A stretch of 64,000 nucleotides of DNA from Streptococcus salivarius (lineage in GTDB: Bacteria > Bacillota > Bacilli > Lactobacillales > Streptococcaceae): NCBI RefSeq assembly GCF_000785515.1, contig NZ_CP009913.1, positions 462,001-526,000 on the forward strand. The letters are read 5' to 3'. Of this stretch, positions 11,122 through 19,168 are shown piece by piece. The notes under the pieces are model-generated. The model worked only from the letters and a program-made list of their open reading frames with translations. It did not search any database and had not been told where the DNA came from. Both the position numbers and the translations under genes were made by a program. Position 1 is the stretch's first letter; the number at the start of each line of letters is the position of its first letter.

Positions 11122-12078
11122 TGTTAGGAAGAGTTTGTTTTTTTGGCAGGGTGACTCCCTAGTCAAAAAGGACTAGCTTAGAATCTGGAATTCTAAGTTA
11201 TCAAATTCCAATGTTTCATTGTGATGATTTAAAAAAGAGAAGATTTAAACAGCAAAAAATTAGATTAATCGATTTAATACATCAGCATCATCGTAGCGGG
11301 AGCTAGCGGTATTTTTAATCCGTGTAGAGCAAACGACAGATTCAAAAACAGCAGAATCGGTAGAGACTAATCGTCAAAAGCGAAGAGGAAAAGAAAATAA
11401 AGCAGTAACTGCTAATATACCTATCAGAAGGTGGACTAAACCTAATGACTGATAGGTGGTATGTTTTGAGAGTGGCGTTTTTAGCCAATACTCTTCTAGG
11501 AAATAGTATCTTGTAAGCAGTATGACGTGCTGCGTAAAGAAGCTAGAGGGAAAGTTCTTCAGATTGACTGACTATCAATCACAAGATACTCTTAACTAGA
11601 AACCATTTTGAACCAACACGATTTTGCGTTTGTTGGTATTGAACTGCACCTAGGGAAATGGTGGTTCAATGTTAGTAAATAAAGACTTTAACTTGTAAAA
11701 GTCTAAAAATTGTTTTATCTCATTATCAACTCAAGGATTAAGTTTTTAGTGGGATTGCGGAACAAAAGGGTGATAAGCATATTGGGATGATGCTTCAGTG
11801 ACGGAATTTGACCAGATGTTTGTGAGAGCATCTGTCTATGCTACAATAGCTATTTTTAATGGTTATGTGGGATAGAAACTGTTTTCAAAATCTTTATTCC
11901 AAGGAAAATTGGGGGATTTTCCTTGAAGAATTGAGATTTTTGAAAAGAGATCAAATGGACTGAGCGGCACTTGTATCCCAAGGTAAGCAATACACCTATA
12001 AACCTAAGTTTCCATACAGCAGGGAGCAAGTTTCAGTTTGAATGGGGGACGCATCTAGAGTAATCTAGATGTTTTTTT
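11122..12078 (+). ncRNA. Candidate large structured non-coding RNA (~960 nt)
   Basis: About 960 bases with no plausible ORF on either strand, bounded by a perfect consensus promoter and a strong terminator. Stems I can pair by eye: 11159-64/11171-76; 11177-84/11190-97; 11419-27/11449-57 (9 bp, with an inner stem); 11469-76/11484-94; 11505-14/11581-90 (10 bp enclosing 66 nt, with 11562-67/11575-80 inside); 11602-08/11656-62 enclosing 11612-18/11631-37; 11683-89/11698-704; 11775-80/11790-95; 11813-18/11829-34; 11882-93/11934-46 enclosing 11900-09/11916-25 (10 bp). Size and ornateness resemble the large bacterial RNA classes GOLLD and ROOL, but membership cannot be decided here, and there is no prophage or tRNA beside it. 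It lies between an adhesin gene and coiA. A degraded region is the alternative, but the intact promoter and nested stems argue against it. Confidence 0.65.
12051..12078 (+). terminator. Intrinsic terminator of the non-coding RNA
   Basis: CATCTAGA (12052-12059), GTAA tetraloop, TCTAGATG (12064-12071), then seven T's. It lies directly upstream of the coiA com-box, so the two transcripts are separated. Confidence 0.9.
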
Positions 12079-12094
12079 ATTTTGTGAATTCTTT

Positions 12095-12102
12095 TACGAA
12101 TA
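12095..12102 (+). promoter_or_regulatory. Com-box (SigX/ComX late-competence promoter) of coiA
   Basis: TACGAATA preceded by a T-rich stretch matches the streptococcal cin/com-box recognised by the competence sigma factor SigX. It lies 29 bases before the coiA ATG. coiA is a known late competence gene, which supports the call. Confidence 0.85.
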
Positions 12103-12130
12103 AGTAAGAGAGTGCACGAAGGAGAGAGTC

Positions 12131-13090
12131 ATGTTAATTGCAAGAAATCAGGAGGGAAACCTCGTTTCAGCTCTAGAAACCAGTTTGCAACGTAAGGAAT
12201 CCTATAGCTGTCCTGGTTGCCAGGGAGTTGTCCTGTTGAGGCATGGCCAGGTAATGTGTCCACATTTTGCTCATAAGTCTTTGCAAAATTGTCAGTTCTT
12301 CTCTGAGAATGAATCGGCCCAACATTTATCCCTTAAGTCAGCTTTGTATAAATCTTTGGTTAATCATGGTGAAAAAGTAAGTATTGAAAAGGTTTTGTCT
12401 GAGATGGGGCAAATTGCAGATTTATTTGTTGGAGACTCCCTGGCTCTAGAAGTTCAGTGTTCTCGGTTATCCCAGCAACGTTTGAGAGAGAGGACACGTG
12501 CCTATCACCAAGCAGGTTACGAAGTGCGTTGGCTTTTGGGTGAGGAACTCTGGTTGAATGGACGTTTAACAGACTTACAGCGGGACTTTCTCTATTTTAC
12601 GGCTAAGATAGGATTTCACCTATGGGAGCTTGATTGGAAGCGTGAGGAAATTAGACTTAAGTATCTCATCTATGAGGATATTTTTGGGAAAGTCTATTAT
12701 TTAACTAAGGCCTGGCCGTTAACCGAAAATCTCATGACAGTTTTACGTTTTCCTTATCAAGCAGAGCAGGTTGAGACTTATCAAGTAACTCAGCGAAAGA
12801 AGGTCTCACATGTGATTCAACGAGAATTAATGGGGAAAAATCCAAGGTGGATGAGAAGGCAGGAAGAAGCCTATCTTAAGGGAATGAATTTGTTATGCCT
12901 GTCTGATCAGGATTTTTTTCCACAAGTGAGATTTCCAGAATCTAAGCAGGGTTTTGTACAAATTAGACAGTCACTTGAAGGTTTTGAAAAGCTTTTTAAG
13001 CAATATTATCGAAAAAGGCGTTTTTCTTATCGACAAACTCTCTACCCTCCCACCTTTTATGCTAAAATAGTAAAGAATAGATACAATTAA
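12131..13090 (+). CDS. coiA: Competence protein CoiA
   Basis: 319 residues. CoiA is a cytoplasmic nuclease-like protein needed for recombination of incoming DNA during natural transformation. The N-terminal part has a zinc-finger-like Cys pair (CPGCQG) and CPHFAHKS. The middle contains a PD-(D/E)XK-like nuclease core ([16 protein letters not shown]..) followed by the conserved [13 protein letters not shown] segment. GAAGGAGAGAG precedes the ATG. The com-box upstream places it in the SigX regulon, and pepF follows 10 bases after its stop, the usual streptococcal arrangement. Confidence 0.95.
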   Translation: MLIARNQEGNLVSALETSLQRKESYSCPGCQGVVLLRHGQVMCPHFAHKSLQNCQFFSENESAQHLSLKSALYKSLVNHGEKVSIEKVLSEMGQIADLFVGDSLALEVQCSRLSQQRLRERTRAYHQAGYEVRWLLGEELWLNGRLTDLQRDFLYFTAKIGFHLWELDWKREEIRLKYLIYEDIFGKVYYLTKAWPLTENLMTVLRFPYQAEQVETYQVTQRKKVSHVIQRELMGKNPRWMRRQEEAYLKGMNLLCLSDQDFFPQVRFPESKQGFVQIRQSLEGFEKLFKQYYRKRRFSYRQTLYPPTFYAKIVKNRYN

Positions 13091-13100
13091 GGAGAATATT

Positions 13101-14906
13101 ATGTCAGACAATCGTGCTCATTTAGAAGAGAAATACACATGGGATTTGACGACCATTTTTGCGACAGATGCAGATTGGGAGACTGAATATGAAAGCACTG
13201 TTCAGGATTTGAAGAAGGCTAGTGCTTATGCAGGTCATCTCTTAGATTCTGCTAAGAACTTGCTTGAGGCAACAGAACTTTATATGAGTCTTATGCGTCG
13301 CTTGGAGAAAATCTATGTCTATGCGTCAATGAAAAATGACCAAGACACAACAGTAGGGCTTTACCAAGAGTACCAAGCTAAGGCCTCAAACCTTTACTCA
13401 CAGTTGAGTGAAGCCTTTGCTTACTTTGAGCCTGAATTTATGGCCTTGGATGATAAGAAATTAGCTGAATTTAAAGAGCAAGAGCCAGGTCTTGGACTTT
13501 ATGACCACTATTTCGAACGCCTTTTGGCAAACAAGGACCACGTTCTTTCCCAAGAAGCTGAAGAGCTCTTGGCAGCAGCTGGTGATATTTTCAACGGTCC
13601 AACGGATACCTTCAATGTCTTGGATAATGCTGATATCCTCTTTCCATGGGTATCAGATGGTCAAGGAGATGTGGTTGAGTTGACACATGGTAACTTTATC
13701 ACTCTTATGGAATCTAAGGACCGTGACATTCGTAAGGGAGCTTATGAAGCGATGTATGGGACTTACGAGCAGTTCCAACATACTTATGCGCAAACACTCC
13801 AAGGCGTTGTCAAGGTTCACAATTACCAAGCCAAAGTTCGTCACTATAATTCAGCACGTCATCCAGCACTTGCGGCTAACTTTATTCCAGAGAGTGTTTA
13901 TGACTCACTCTTGGAATCAGTGAACAAGCATTTGCCACTTTTGCACCGTTACCTTGATTTGCGTAAGAAGGTCTTGGGGCTTGACGAGCTTAAGATGTAT
14001 GATGTTTATACACCACTTTCTGAGACTGAAACTGCTCTTACTTATGAAGAATCCCTCAAGAAAGCAGAAGAAGTCTTGGCAATCTTTGGTGAAGAGTATA
14101 GTAAAGGGGTTCATGCAGCCTTTACGGAACGTTGGATTGACGTTCACCCTAACAAAGGCAAACGTTCAGGGGCCTATTCAGGTGGGGCTTATGATACCAA
14201 TGCCTTCATGCTTTTGAACTGGCAAGACACTTTGGATAATCTCTTTACCTTGGTTCACGAGACTGGCCACAGTTTGCATTCAACTTTCACACGTCAGACT
14301 CAACCATATGTTTACGGAGATTACCCAATCTTCTTGGCAGAAATTGCGTCTACAACCAATGAAAATATCTTGACAGAAACGCTGCTTAAAGAGGTTAAAG
14401 ATGACAAGACACGTTTTGCTATTCTTAACCACTATTTGGATGGTTTCAAGGGAACTGTCTTCCGTCAAACACAATTTGCCGAGTTTGAACATGCTATCCA
14501 TGAGGCAGATGCATCTGGTCAAATCTTGACAGCGGACTTCATGAATAAGCTTTACGCAGACCTCAATGAGAAATACTATAACCTCAAAGCTGAAGATAAC
14601 TACGAAATTCAGTTTGAGTGGGAACGTATTCCGCATTTCTACATGAATTACTATGTCTACCAATATGCTACAGGGTTTGCGGCAGCAAGCTACTTGGCTG
14701 AAAAAATTGTTCATGGTACTGAAGAAGATAAGGAAGCTTACCTTACTTACCTTAAGGCGGGAAGCTCAGACTATCCTTTGGAAGTCATCAAGAAAGCTGG
14801 TGTTGATATGACCAATACCGACTACTTGGATGCTGCCTTCAAAGTTTTTGAAGACCGTCTCGTTGAATTAGAAGCCTTGGTTGAAAAAGGTGTTCACCTT
14901 TCTTAA
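13101..14906 (+). CDS. pepF: Oligoendopeptidase F
   Basis: 601 residues, the normal size for M3B-family PepF. It is a cytoplasmic zinc metallopeptidase that cuts peptides of roughly 7-17 residues during peptide nutrition or turnover. The zinc motif is HETGH at residues 386-390, with the downstream Glu region [25 protein letters not shown] precedes the ATG. It follows coiA by 10 bases, so it is probably read through from the competence promoter in addition to any promoter of its own. A terminator follows. Confidence 0.97.
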   Translation: MSDNRAHLEEKYTWDLTTIFATDADWETEYESTVQDLKKASAYAGHLLDSAKNLLEATELYMSLMRRLEKIYVYASMKNDQDTTVGLYQEYQAKASNLYSQLSEAFAYFEPEFMALDDKKLAEFKEQEPGLGLYDHYFERLLANKDHVLSQEAEELLAAAGDIFNGPTDTFNVLDNADILFPWVSDGQGDVVELTHGNFITLMESKDRDIRKGAYEAMYGTYEQFQHTYAQTLQGVVKVHNYQAKVRHYNSARHPALAANFIPESVYDSLLESVNKHLPLLHRYLDLRKKVLGLDELKMYDVYTPLSETETALTYEESLKKAEEVLAIFGEEYSKGVHAAFTERWIDVHPNKGKRSGAYSGGAYDTNAFMLLNWQDTLDNLFTLVHETGHSLHSTFTRQTQPYVYGDYPIFLAEIASTTNENILTETLLKEVKDDKTRFAILNHYLDGFKGTVFRQTQFAEFEHAIHEADASGQILTADFMNKLYADLNEKYYNLKAEDNYEIQFEWERIPHFYMNYYVYQYATGFAAASYLAEKIVHGTEEDKEAYLTYLKAGSSDYPLEVIKKAGVDMTNTDYLDAAFKVFEDRLVELEALVEKGVHLS

Positions 14907-14923
14907 AAAGAAGTCACTATAAG

Positions 14924-14957
14924 AGAGAATCATTCTGAATCAGGATGATTCTTTTTA
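14924..14957 (+). terminator. Intrinsic terminator after pepF
   Basis: GAATCAT and ATGATTC arms around TCTGAATCAGG, followed by TTTTTA. Confidence 0.8.
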
Positions 14958-15117
14958 TGTTTAAAAACGAACATTTACTAGAATATAAGTTCTAATTGAT
15001 ATGGAAATATATGGATGAGCATATTTATAGCCCCTAGTTTATATTCATGATAGACTAAAAACCTAACGTTTTATAGTTGATAAGTGAATAATGTTCAGAA
15101 ATAGAAAGTAGGTTTTT

Positions 15118-16338
15118 GTGAAAACAACCAATCGTTATCTTGTAGCAACGTGTGGTGTCTTACTCCATCTCATGTTGGGGTCTACCTATGCTTGGAGTAT
15201 CTATCGTAATCCTATTATGGCCCAGACTGGCTGGGATCAATCTTCAGTTTCTTTTGCCTTTTCGTTGGCTATCTTTTGTCTAGGGCTTTCTGCAGCTTTC
15301 ATGGGGCGTCTGGTTGAAAAATTTGGTCCTAGGGTGACTGGAAGTATGTCGGCGGTTCTCTATGCTGGGGGAAATATTCTGACAGGAGTTGCTATTGCTC
15401 ATGGAGAGCTGTGGATGCTTTATCTTGGTTATGGTATTCTTGGTGGTCTAGGACTGGGTGTGGGTTATATTACGCCTGTTTCAACCATTATTAAGTGGTT
15501 TCCTGATAAGCGTGGCCTTGCGACTGGACTTGCCATTATGGGCTTTGGCTTTGCCTCGCTGTTAACCAGTCCCATTGCCCAATATCTGATTCAGGCACGT
15601 GGCGTTGAACAGACCTTTTATATCTTGGGAGTCGTTTATTTTGTTGTTATGCTTTTTGTCTCACAATTCATTAAACGACCAAGTGTAGAGGAAGCACAAC
15701 TGTTGGCTGACAAGAGTCCGAACCGTCAGGCTGCTGATTTGAGCAAGGGAGTTACGGCTAATGAGGCCCTGAAATCGTCAACTTTCTACTGGTTATGGCT
15801 TATCTTGTTTATCAATATTTCATGTGGCTTAGCCCTTGTCTCTGCTATTTCTCCAATGGCTCAAGATATGGTTGGGATGTCAGCGGAATCAGCGGCAGTT
15901 GTTGTCGGTGTTATGGGAATCTTTAATGGTTTTGGTCGCCTTCTGTGGGCAGGCTTGTCGGATTATATTGGGCGTCCGAAGACCTTTATCCTCCTCTTTG
16001 TGGTTAATGTCGTTATGGCTATCCTCCTAATTGTCCTGCAAGTTCCACTTGTCTTTGTGGTTGCGATGGCTGTTCTGATGACTTGCTACGGGGCAGGATT
16101 CTCCTTGATTCCTCCCTACCTTAGCGATATCTTTGGGGCAAAGGAATTGGCTACCCTTCATGGTTATATTCTGACTGCCTGGGCTATGGCAGCCTTGGTG
16201 GGACCAATGCTCCTGTCGGTAACCTATGAATTGACAAAATCTTACCAGATGACCTTGCTTGTTTTCATTGCTCTTTACGTGGTAGCTTTAGTTATTGCTT
16301 ACCTCTTGAAAAAGAAGGTTATTCGTCAAGTAGTCTAA
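15118..16338 (+). CDS. MFS transporter, oxalate/formate antiporter-like
   Basis: 406 residues with about twelve hydrophobic helices, the usual length for a major facilitator. The opening GSTYAWSIYRNP and the GLGLGVGYITPVSTIIKWFPDKRGLATG segment are characteristic of the OxlT/YhjX branch, whose members exchange small organic anions; the real substrate here is unknown. The start is GTG at 15118, 6-10 bases after AAAGTAGG. The gene stands alone, with terminators on both sides. Confidence 0.88.
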   Translation: MKTTNRYLVATCGVLLHLMLGSTYAWSIYRNPIMAQTGWDQSSVSFAFSLAIFCLGLSAAFMGRLVEKFGPRVTGSMSAVLYAGGNILTGVAIAHGELWMLYLGYGILGGLGLGVGYITPVSTIIKWFPDKRGLATGLAIMGFGFASLLTSPIAQYLIQARGVEQTFYILGVVYFVVMLFVSQFIKRPSVEEAQLLADKSPNRQAADLSKGVTANEALKSSTFYWLWLILFINISCGLALVSAISPMAQDMVGMSAESAAVVVGVMGIFNGFGRLLWAGLSDYIGRPKTFILLFVVNVVMAILLIVLQVPLVFVVAMAVLMTCYGAGFSLIPPYLSDIFGAKELATLHGYILTAWAMAALVGPMLLSVTYELTKSYQMTLLVFIALYVVALVIAYLLKKKVIRQVV

Positions 16339-16365
16339 TGATGAGGATTTGAGTTATAGATAAGA

Positions 16366-16396
16366 AAAATCTCTAGCACTCGCTAGGGATTTTTTA
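16366..16396 (+). terminator. Intrinsic terminator after the MFS gene
   Basis: AAAATCTCTAGC pairs with GCTAGGGATTTTTT. The T tract runs into a TATAAT that could serve the next gene. Confidence 0.8.
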
Positions 16397-16409
16397 TATA
16401 ATAAAACAC

Positions 16410-17117
16410 ATGGTTAAATCATATAGTAAAAACGCAAATCACAACATGCGTCGCCCAGTAGTAAACAAGGATATCGTGGATTACATGCGAACGCATCTTC
16501 AGGAAAATAAAGGGCATTTGGCTGAGCTGGAGGCCTTTGCTCGTAAGGAAAATATTCCAATTATCCAGCACGAAGTTGTTGCTTATTTCCGATTTTTGTT
16601 ACAGACCTTGCAGCCTAAGAAAATCCTTGAGGTAGGAACTGCTATTGGTTTTTCAGCTCTTCTTATGGCTGAGTACGCCCCTGATGCTCAGATTACGACG
16701 GTTGATCGTAATGAAGAAATGATTGGCTTTGCCAAGGAAAATCTAGCCAAGTATGACAGCCGCAAACAAATTACCTTGGTCGAAGGTGATGCAGCAGAAG
16801 TTTTGCAAGATTTGGACACTGATTATGATTTTGTTTTTATGGACTCAGCCAAGTCTAAATATATCGTCTTTCTGCCTGAAATCCTAAAACGTCTCAAGGT
16901 AGGTGGTGTCATTGTCTTTGATGATATCTTCCAAGGGGGGGATATTGCCAAAGACATCATGGAGGTTCGTCGTGGTCAGCGTACGATTTACCGTGGTTTG
17001 CATCGTCTTTTTGATGCGACCTTAGATAACCCTGGTTTGACTGCTAGTTTGGTACCTATGAGTGACGGACTTCTTATGCTTCGGAAAAATTCTGAAAATA
17101 TTATCTTGCCAGATTAA
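16410..17117 (+). CDS. Class I SAM-dependent O-methyltransferase (TrmR/YrrM-like)
   Basis: 235 residues. Rossmann-like SAM domain with motif I ILEVGTAIGFSALLMA, then TTVDRNEEM, YDFVFMDSAKSKY and VIVFDDIFQGG, typical of the caffeoyl-CoA/catechol O-methyltransferase fold. The closest bacterial group with known function is YrrM/TrmR, which methylates hydroxyuridine at the tRNA wobble position; that assignment is inferred from family and genomic position upstream of prsA. No clear Shine-Dalgarno precedes the ATG at 16410, and a TATAAT lies only ~10 bases upstream, so the mRNA may be nearly leaderless. An ATG at 16446 is an alternative. Confidence 0.85.
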   Translation: MVKSYSKNANHNMRRPVVNKDIVDYMRTHLQENKGHLAELEAFARKENIPIIQHEVVAYFRFLLQTLQPKKILEVGTAIGFSALLMAEYAPDAQITTVDRNEEMIGFAKENLAKYDSRKQITLVEGDAAEVLQDLDTDYDFVFMDSAKSKYIVFLPEILKRLKVGGVIVFDDIFQGGDIAKDIMEVRRGQRTIYRGLHRLFDATLDNPGLTASLVPMSDGLLMLRKNSENIILPD

Positions 17118-17178
17118 GCATTATTTAAGTAAGTGTGGTATAATAACAAAGATATTGACAATTTAAGGAGTAGATAGA

Positions 17179-18321
17179 ATGGCTAAAGAAAATGAAAACC
17201 TTGAGTCGACAGAAGAAACTGTTGAAGAGGTTGTAGCAGACAAAGACGCAGAACAAGAGCATCTTGATCGCCAAAAAGAAGAAGAGGAAAGCATCGCCCT
17301 CGCTAGTGAAAAAGCGAAAGAAAAAGCTAAACGTGCTAAAACGAAAAAGACACGTGATGCTGGTAAACCAAGCTCAGGTGGCCGCTTCCTCGGAGGTCTT
17401 GCCCTTGTAGCTGTTTCAGCTCTCGTTGGTGCAGGTATTACGTATGTTTCTCTAGGTAACGAAACAACTGAAGAAACTACTTTGGTATCTATGAAAGGTG
17501 ATACTGTTACTGTCGGTGATGTCTTTGATTCACTTAAAGGTAGCAGCCAAACACAACAAAGTGTTTTGAGTGCAACTTTGCAAAAGGCTCTTGAAAAAGA
17601 ATATGGTAGCAAAGTCAGCAAAGAAGACGTAGACAAAGCTTATAAGCAAGCTTCAGAACAATACGGAGATCAATTCTCACAAGTACTTGCAGCCTATGGT
17701 CAAACAGAAGAGTCATACCGTACGCAAATCCGTACACAAAAATTGGTTGAGTATGCTGTTAACCAAGCCGCACAAAAAGATTTGACGGAAGCAAATTACA
17801 AGGCCGCCTATGATAACTACACACCAAATACAGAGGTACAAGTGGTTTCAACTACTGATAAAGCAGTGGCAGATAAGGTAGACTCTGAAGCTAAGGCAGA
17901 AGGAGCAGACTTCTCACAAGTTGCTAAAGATAACAGCTTGGAAGTGGCTTCTAAGACAGTTAACTCGGCTTCTCAAGACTTCCCAGCAGATGTTTTGACA
18001 GCAGCCTTCAAACAAGATGCTAATGCTGTTTCTGACGTAGTGACTGTTTCAAACAGCTCAACTGGTGCTGCAACTTACTACATCGTTAAAACTGTTTCAA
18101 AAGCTGAGAAAAATGCAGATTGGAAAAACTATAAGGATGATTTGACTAAGGTTATCATCAATGGTAAGAAAGCTGATACTAACTTCACTAACTCAGTGAT
18201 TGCTAAGGTCCTTAAGAAATACAATGTTAAAGTTGTAGACAAGGCCTTCAGCGCAATTCTTGACCAGTATGTGACTGGTTCTGGGGCTTCATCAAGTTCA
18301 TCATCAAGCTCTAGCAAATAA
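17179..18321 (+). CDS. prsA: PrsA-like foldase with N-terminal membrane anchor instead of a lipobox
   Basis: 380 residues. PrsA proteins are extracytoplasmic peptidyl-prolyl isomerases that fold exported proteins. The SMKGDTVTVGDVFDSLK start of the folded part, the QYGDQFSQVLAAYGQ segment, a divergent parvulin region (about 230-310) and a poly-Ser tail match streptococcal PrsA, as does its place after the methyltransferase gene. Odd: there is no signal peptide with a lipobox Cys. Instead a ~65-residue Glu/Lys-rich hydrophilic leader precedes one transmembrane helix (about 69-91), predicting a type II anchored protein. AAGGAGTAGAT lies before the ATG. The parvulin core looks degenerate, so isomerase activity is uncertain. 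Confidence 0.85.
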   Translation: MAKENENLESTEETVEEVVADKDAEQEHLDRQKEEEESIALASEKAKEKAKRAKTKKTRDAGKPSSGGRFLGGLALVAVSALVGAGITYVSLGNETTEETTLVSMKGDTVTVGDVFDSLKGSSQTQQSVLSATLQKALEKEYGSKVSKEDVDKAYKQASEQYGDQFSQVLAAYGQTEESYRTQIRTQKLVEYAVNQAAQKDLTEANYKAAYDNYTPNTEVQVVSTTDKAVADKVDSEAKAEGADFSQVAKDNSLEVASKTVNSASQDFPADVLTAAFKQDANAVSDVVTVSNSSTGAATYYIVKTVSKAEKNADWKNYKDDLTKVIINGKKADTNFTNSVIAKVLKKYNVKVVDKAFSAILDQYVTGSGASSSSSSSSSK

Positions 18322-18369
18322 ATCACAAGATAGAGTTGATAATGCTATTATCAGCTTGACCTAAGACCT

Positions 18370-18612
18370 AAAACACGTTAAAATGAAGAGTGGCTAAAAG
18401 TTCTAATATCATGACATTTTTGGCCATCCCTTTGAGATTGGTAATCATCGCTTCTGATACAGAAAAATGGCGGTCGCTGCGAGCCATGGACGAATCTGGT
18501 TACTTGCTACTCAAAGTTCACAATTAAAGACAAATAAGAATGACAAGTTCATTGAATGAAGGTGGTACCGCGGTTCACGTCGCCCTTCGTTTAGTGGTCT
18601 TGTCTTTTATTC
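18370..18612 (+). promoter_or_regulatory. T-box riboswitch leader of the alaS operon
   Basis: Contains the T-box sequence AAGGTGGTACCGCGG (18559-18573). The terminator stem pairs GACAAG (18542-18547) with CTTGTC (18599-18604), with an inner GAAGG/CCTTC pairing and a TTTTATT tail. Upstream, GGTCGCTGCGAGCC (about 18471-18484) resembles the conserved apical loop of Stem I. T-boxes let uncharged tRNA prevent termination. Alanine specificity is inferred from alaS downstream; I could not place the specifier codon with confidence. Confidence 0.88.
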
Positions 18613-18658
18613 TTTTAGTATTTTTTGAATGAATGTATGACATTATTGGAGGTGGCGT

Positions 18659-19144
18659 ATGAAAACCTATTTTGTCAAACAGAAGTTTCGATTGGGGGGT
18701 GAACGCTTTGATATCAAGGATGATCAAGGTAGAGTTGCCTATCAGGTTGAAGGATCCTTTTTTAAGATTCCAAAGACCTTTACGATTTTTGGCGAGGATG
18801 GTCGTGAGATCAGTCATATCACCAAGGAGCCTATTAGTCTCTTACCCAAATTTACGGTGGATTTACAGGATGGTTCGAGCTTTTACATTCGTAAAAAATT
18901 AACCTTTCTTCGTGATAAGTATGATGTCGATAATCTTGGCTTGCGAATAGAGGGGAATATTTGGGACCTAAATTTTCAACTGCTTAATAGTCAAGATCAG
19001 GTAGTTGCTAGGATTCAAAAGGAGCTCTTCCATCTGACATCGACCTATACTGTTACTGTTTATGAAAATACTTACGCTGATTTGGCCATTTCCCTGTGTG
19101 TTGCTATTGACTATGTGGAAATGCTCGAGAATAGCTCAAAATAA
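18659..19144 (+). CDS. LURP-one-related (tubby-like fold) protein
   Basis: 161 residues with the alternating beta-strand pattern of the LURP-one-related/YxjI family: KQKFRLGGERFDIKDDQG at the start, FKIPKTFTIF, then LTFLRDKYDV. These proteins adopt a tubby-C-terminal-like barrel; their biochemical role in bacteria is not established, although membrane or phosphoinositide-like binding has been suggested for the fold. GGAGGTGGCGT gives a strong ribosome-binding site. It sits between the T-box and alaS, 24 bases before alaS, so it should be co-induced by uncharged tRNA. Confidence 0.85.
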   Translation: MKTYFVKQKFRLGGERFDIKDDQGRVAYQVEGSFFKIPKTFTIFGEDGREISHITKEPISLLPKFTVDLQDGSSFYIRKKLTFLRDKYDVDNLGLRIEGNIWDLNFQLLNSQDQVVARIQKELFHLTSTYTVTVYENTYADLAISLCVAIDYVEMLENSSK

Positions 19145-19168
19145 GAAACAATTAATTAAGGAGAAACA

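Noticed and set aside
11122-12078. Decayed protein gene in the ORF-free interval
   Set aside because: No frame with coding character was found on either strand, while promoter, terminator and nested stems are intact; decay cannot be fully excluded without relatives.
10872-12094. Prophage or tRNA-linked island around the large RNA
   Set aside because: No integrase, phage structural gene, tRNA or attachment repeat is visible nearby.
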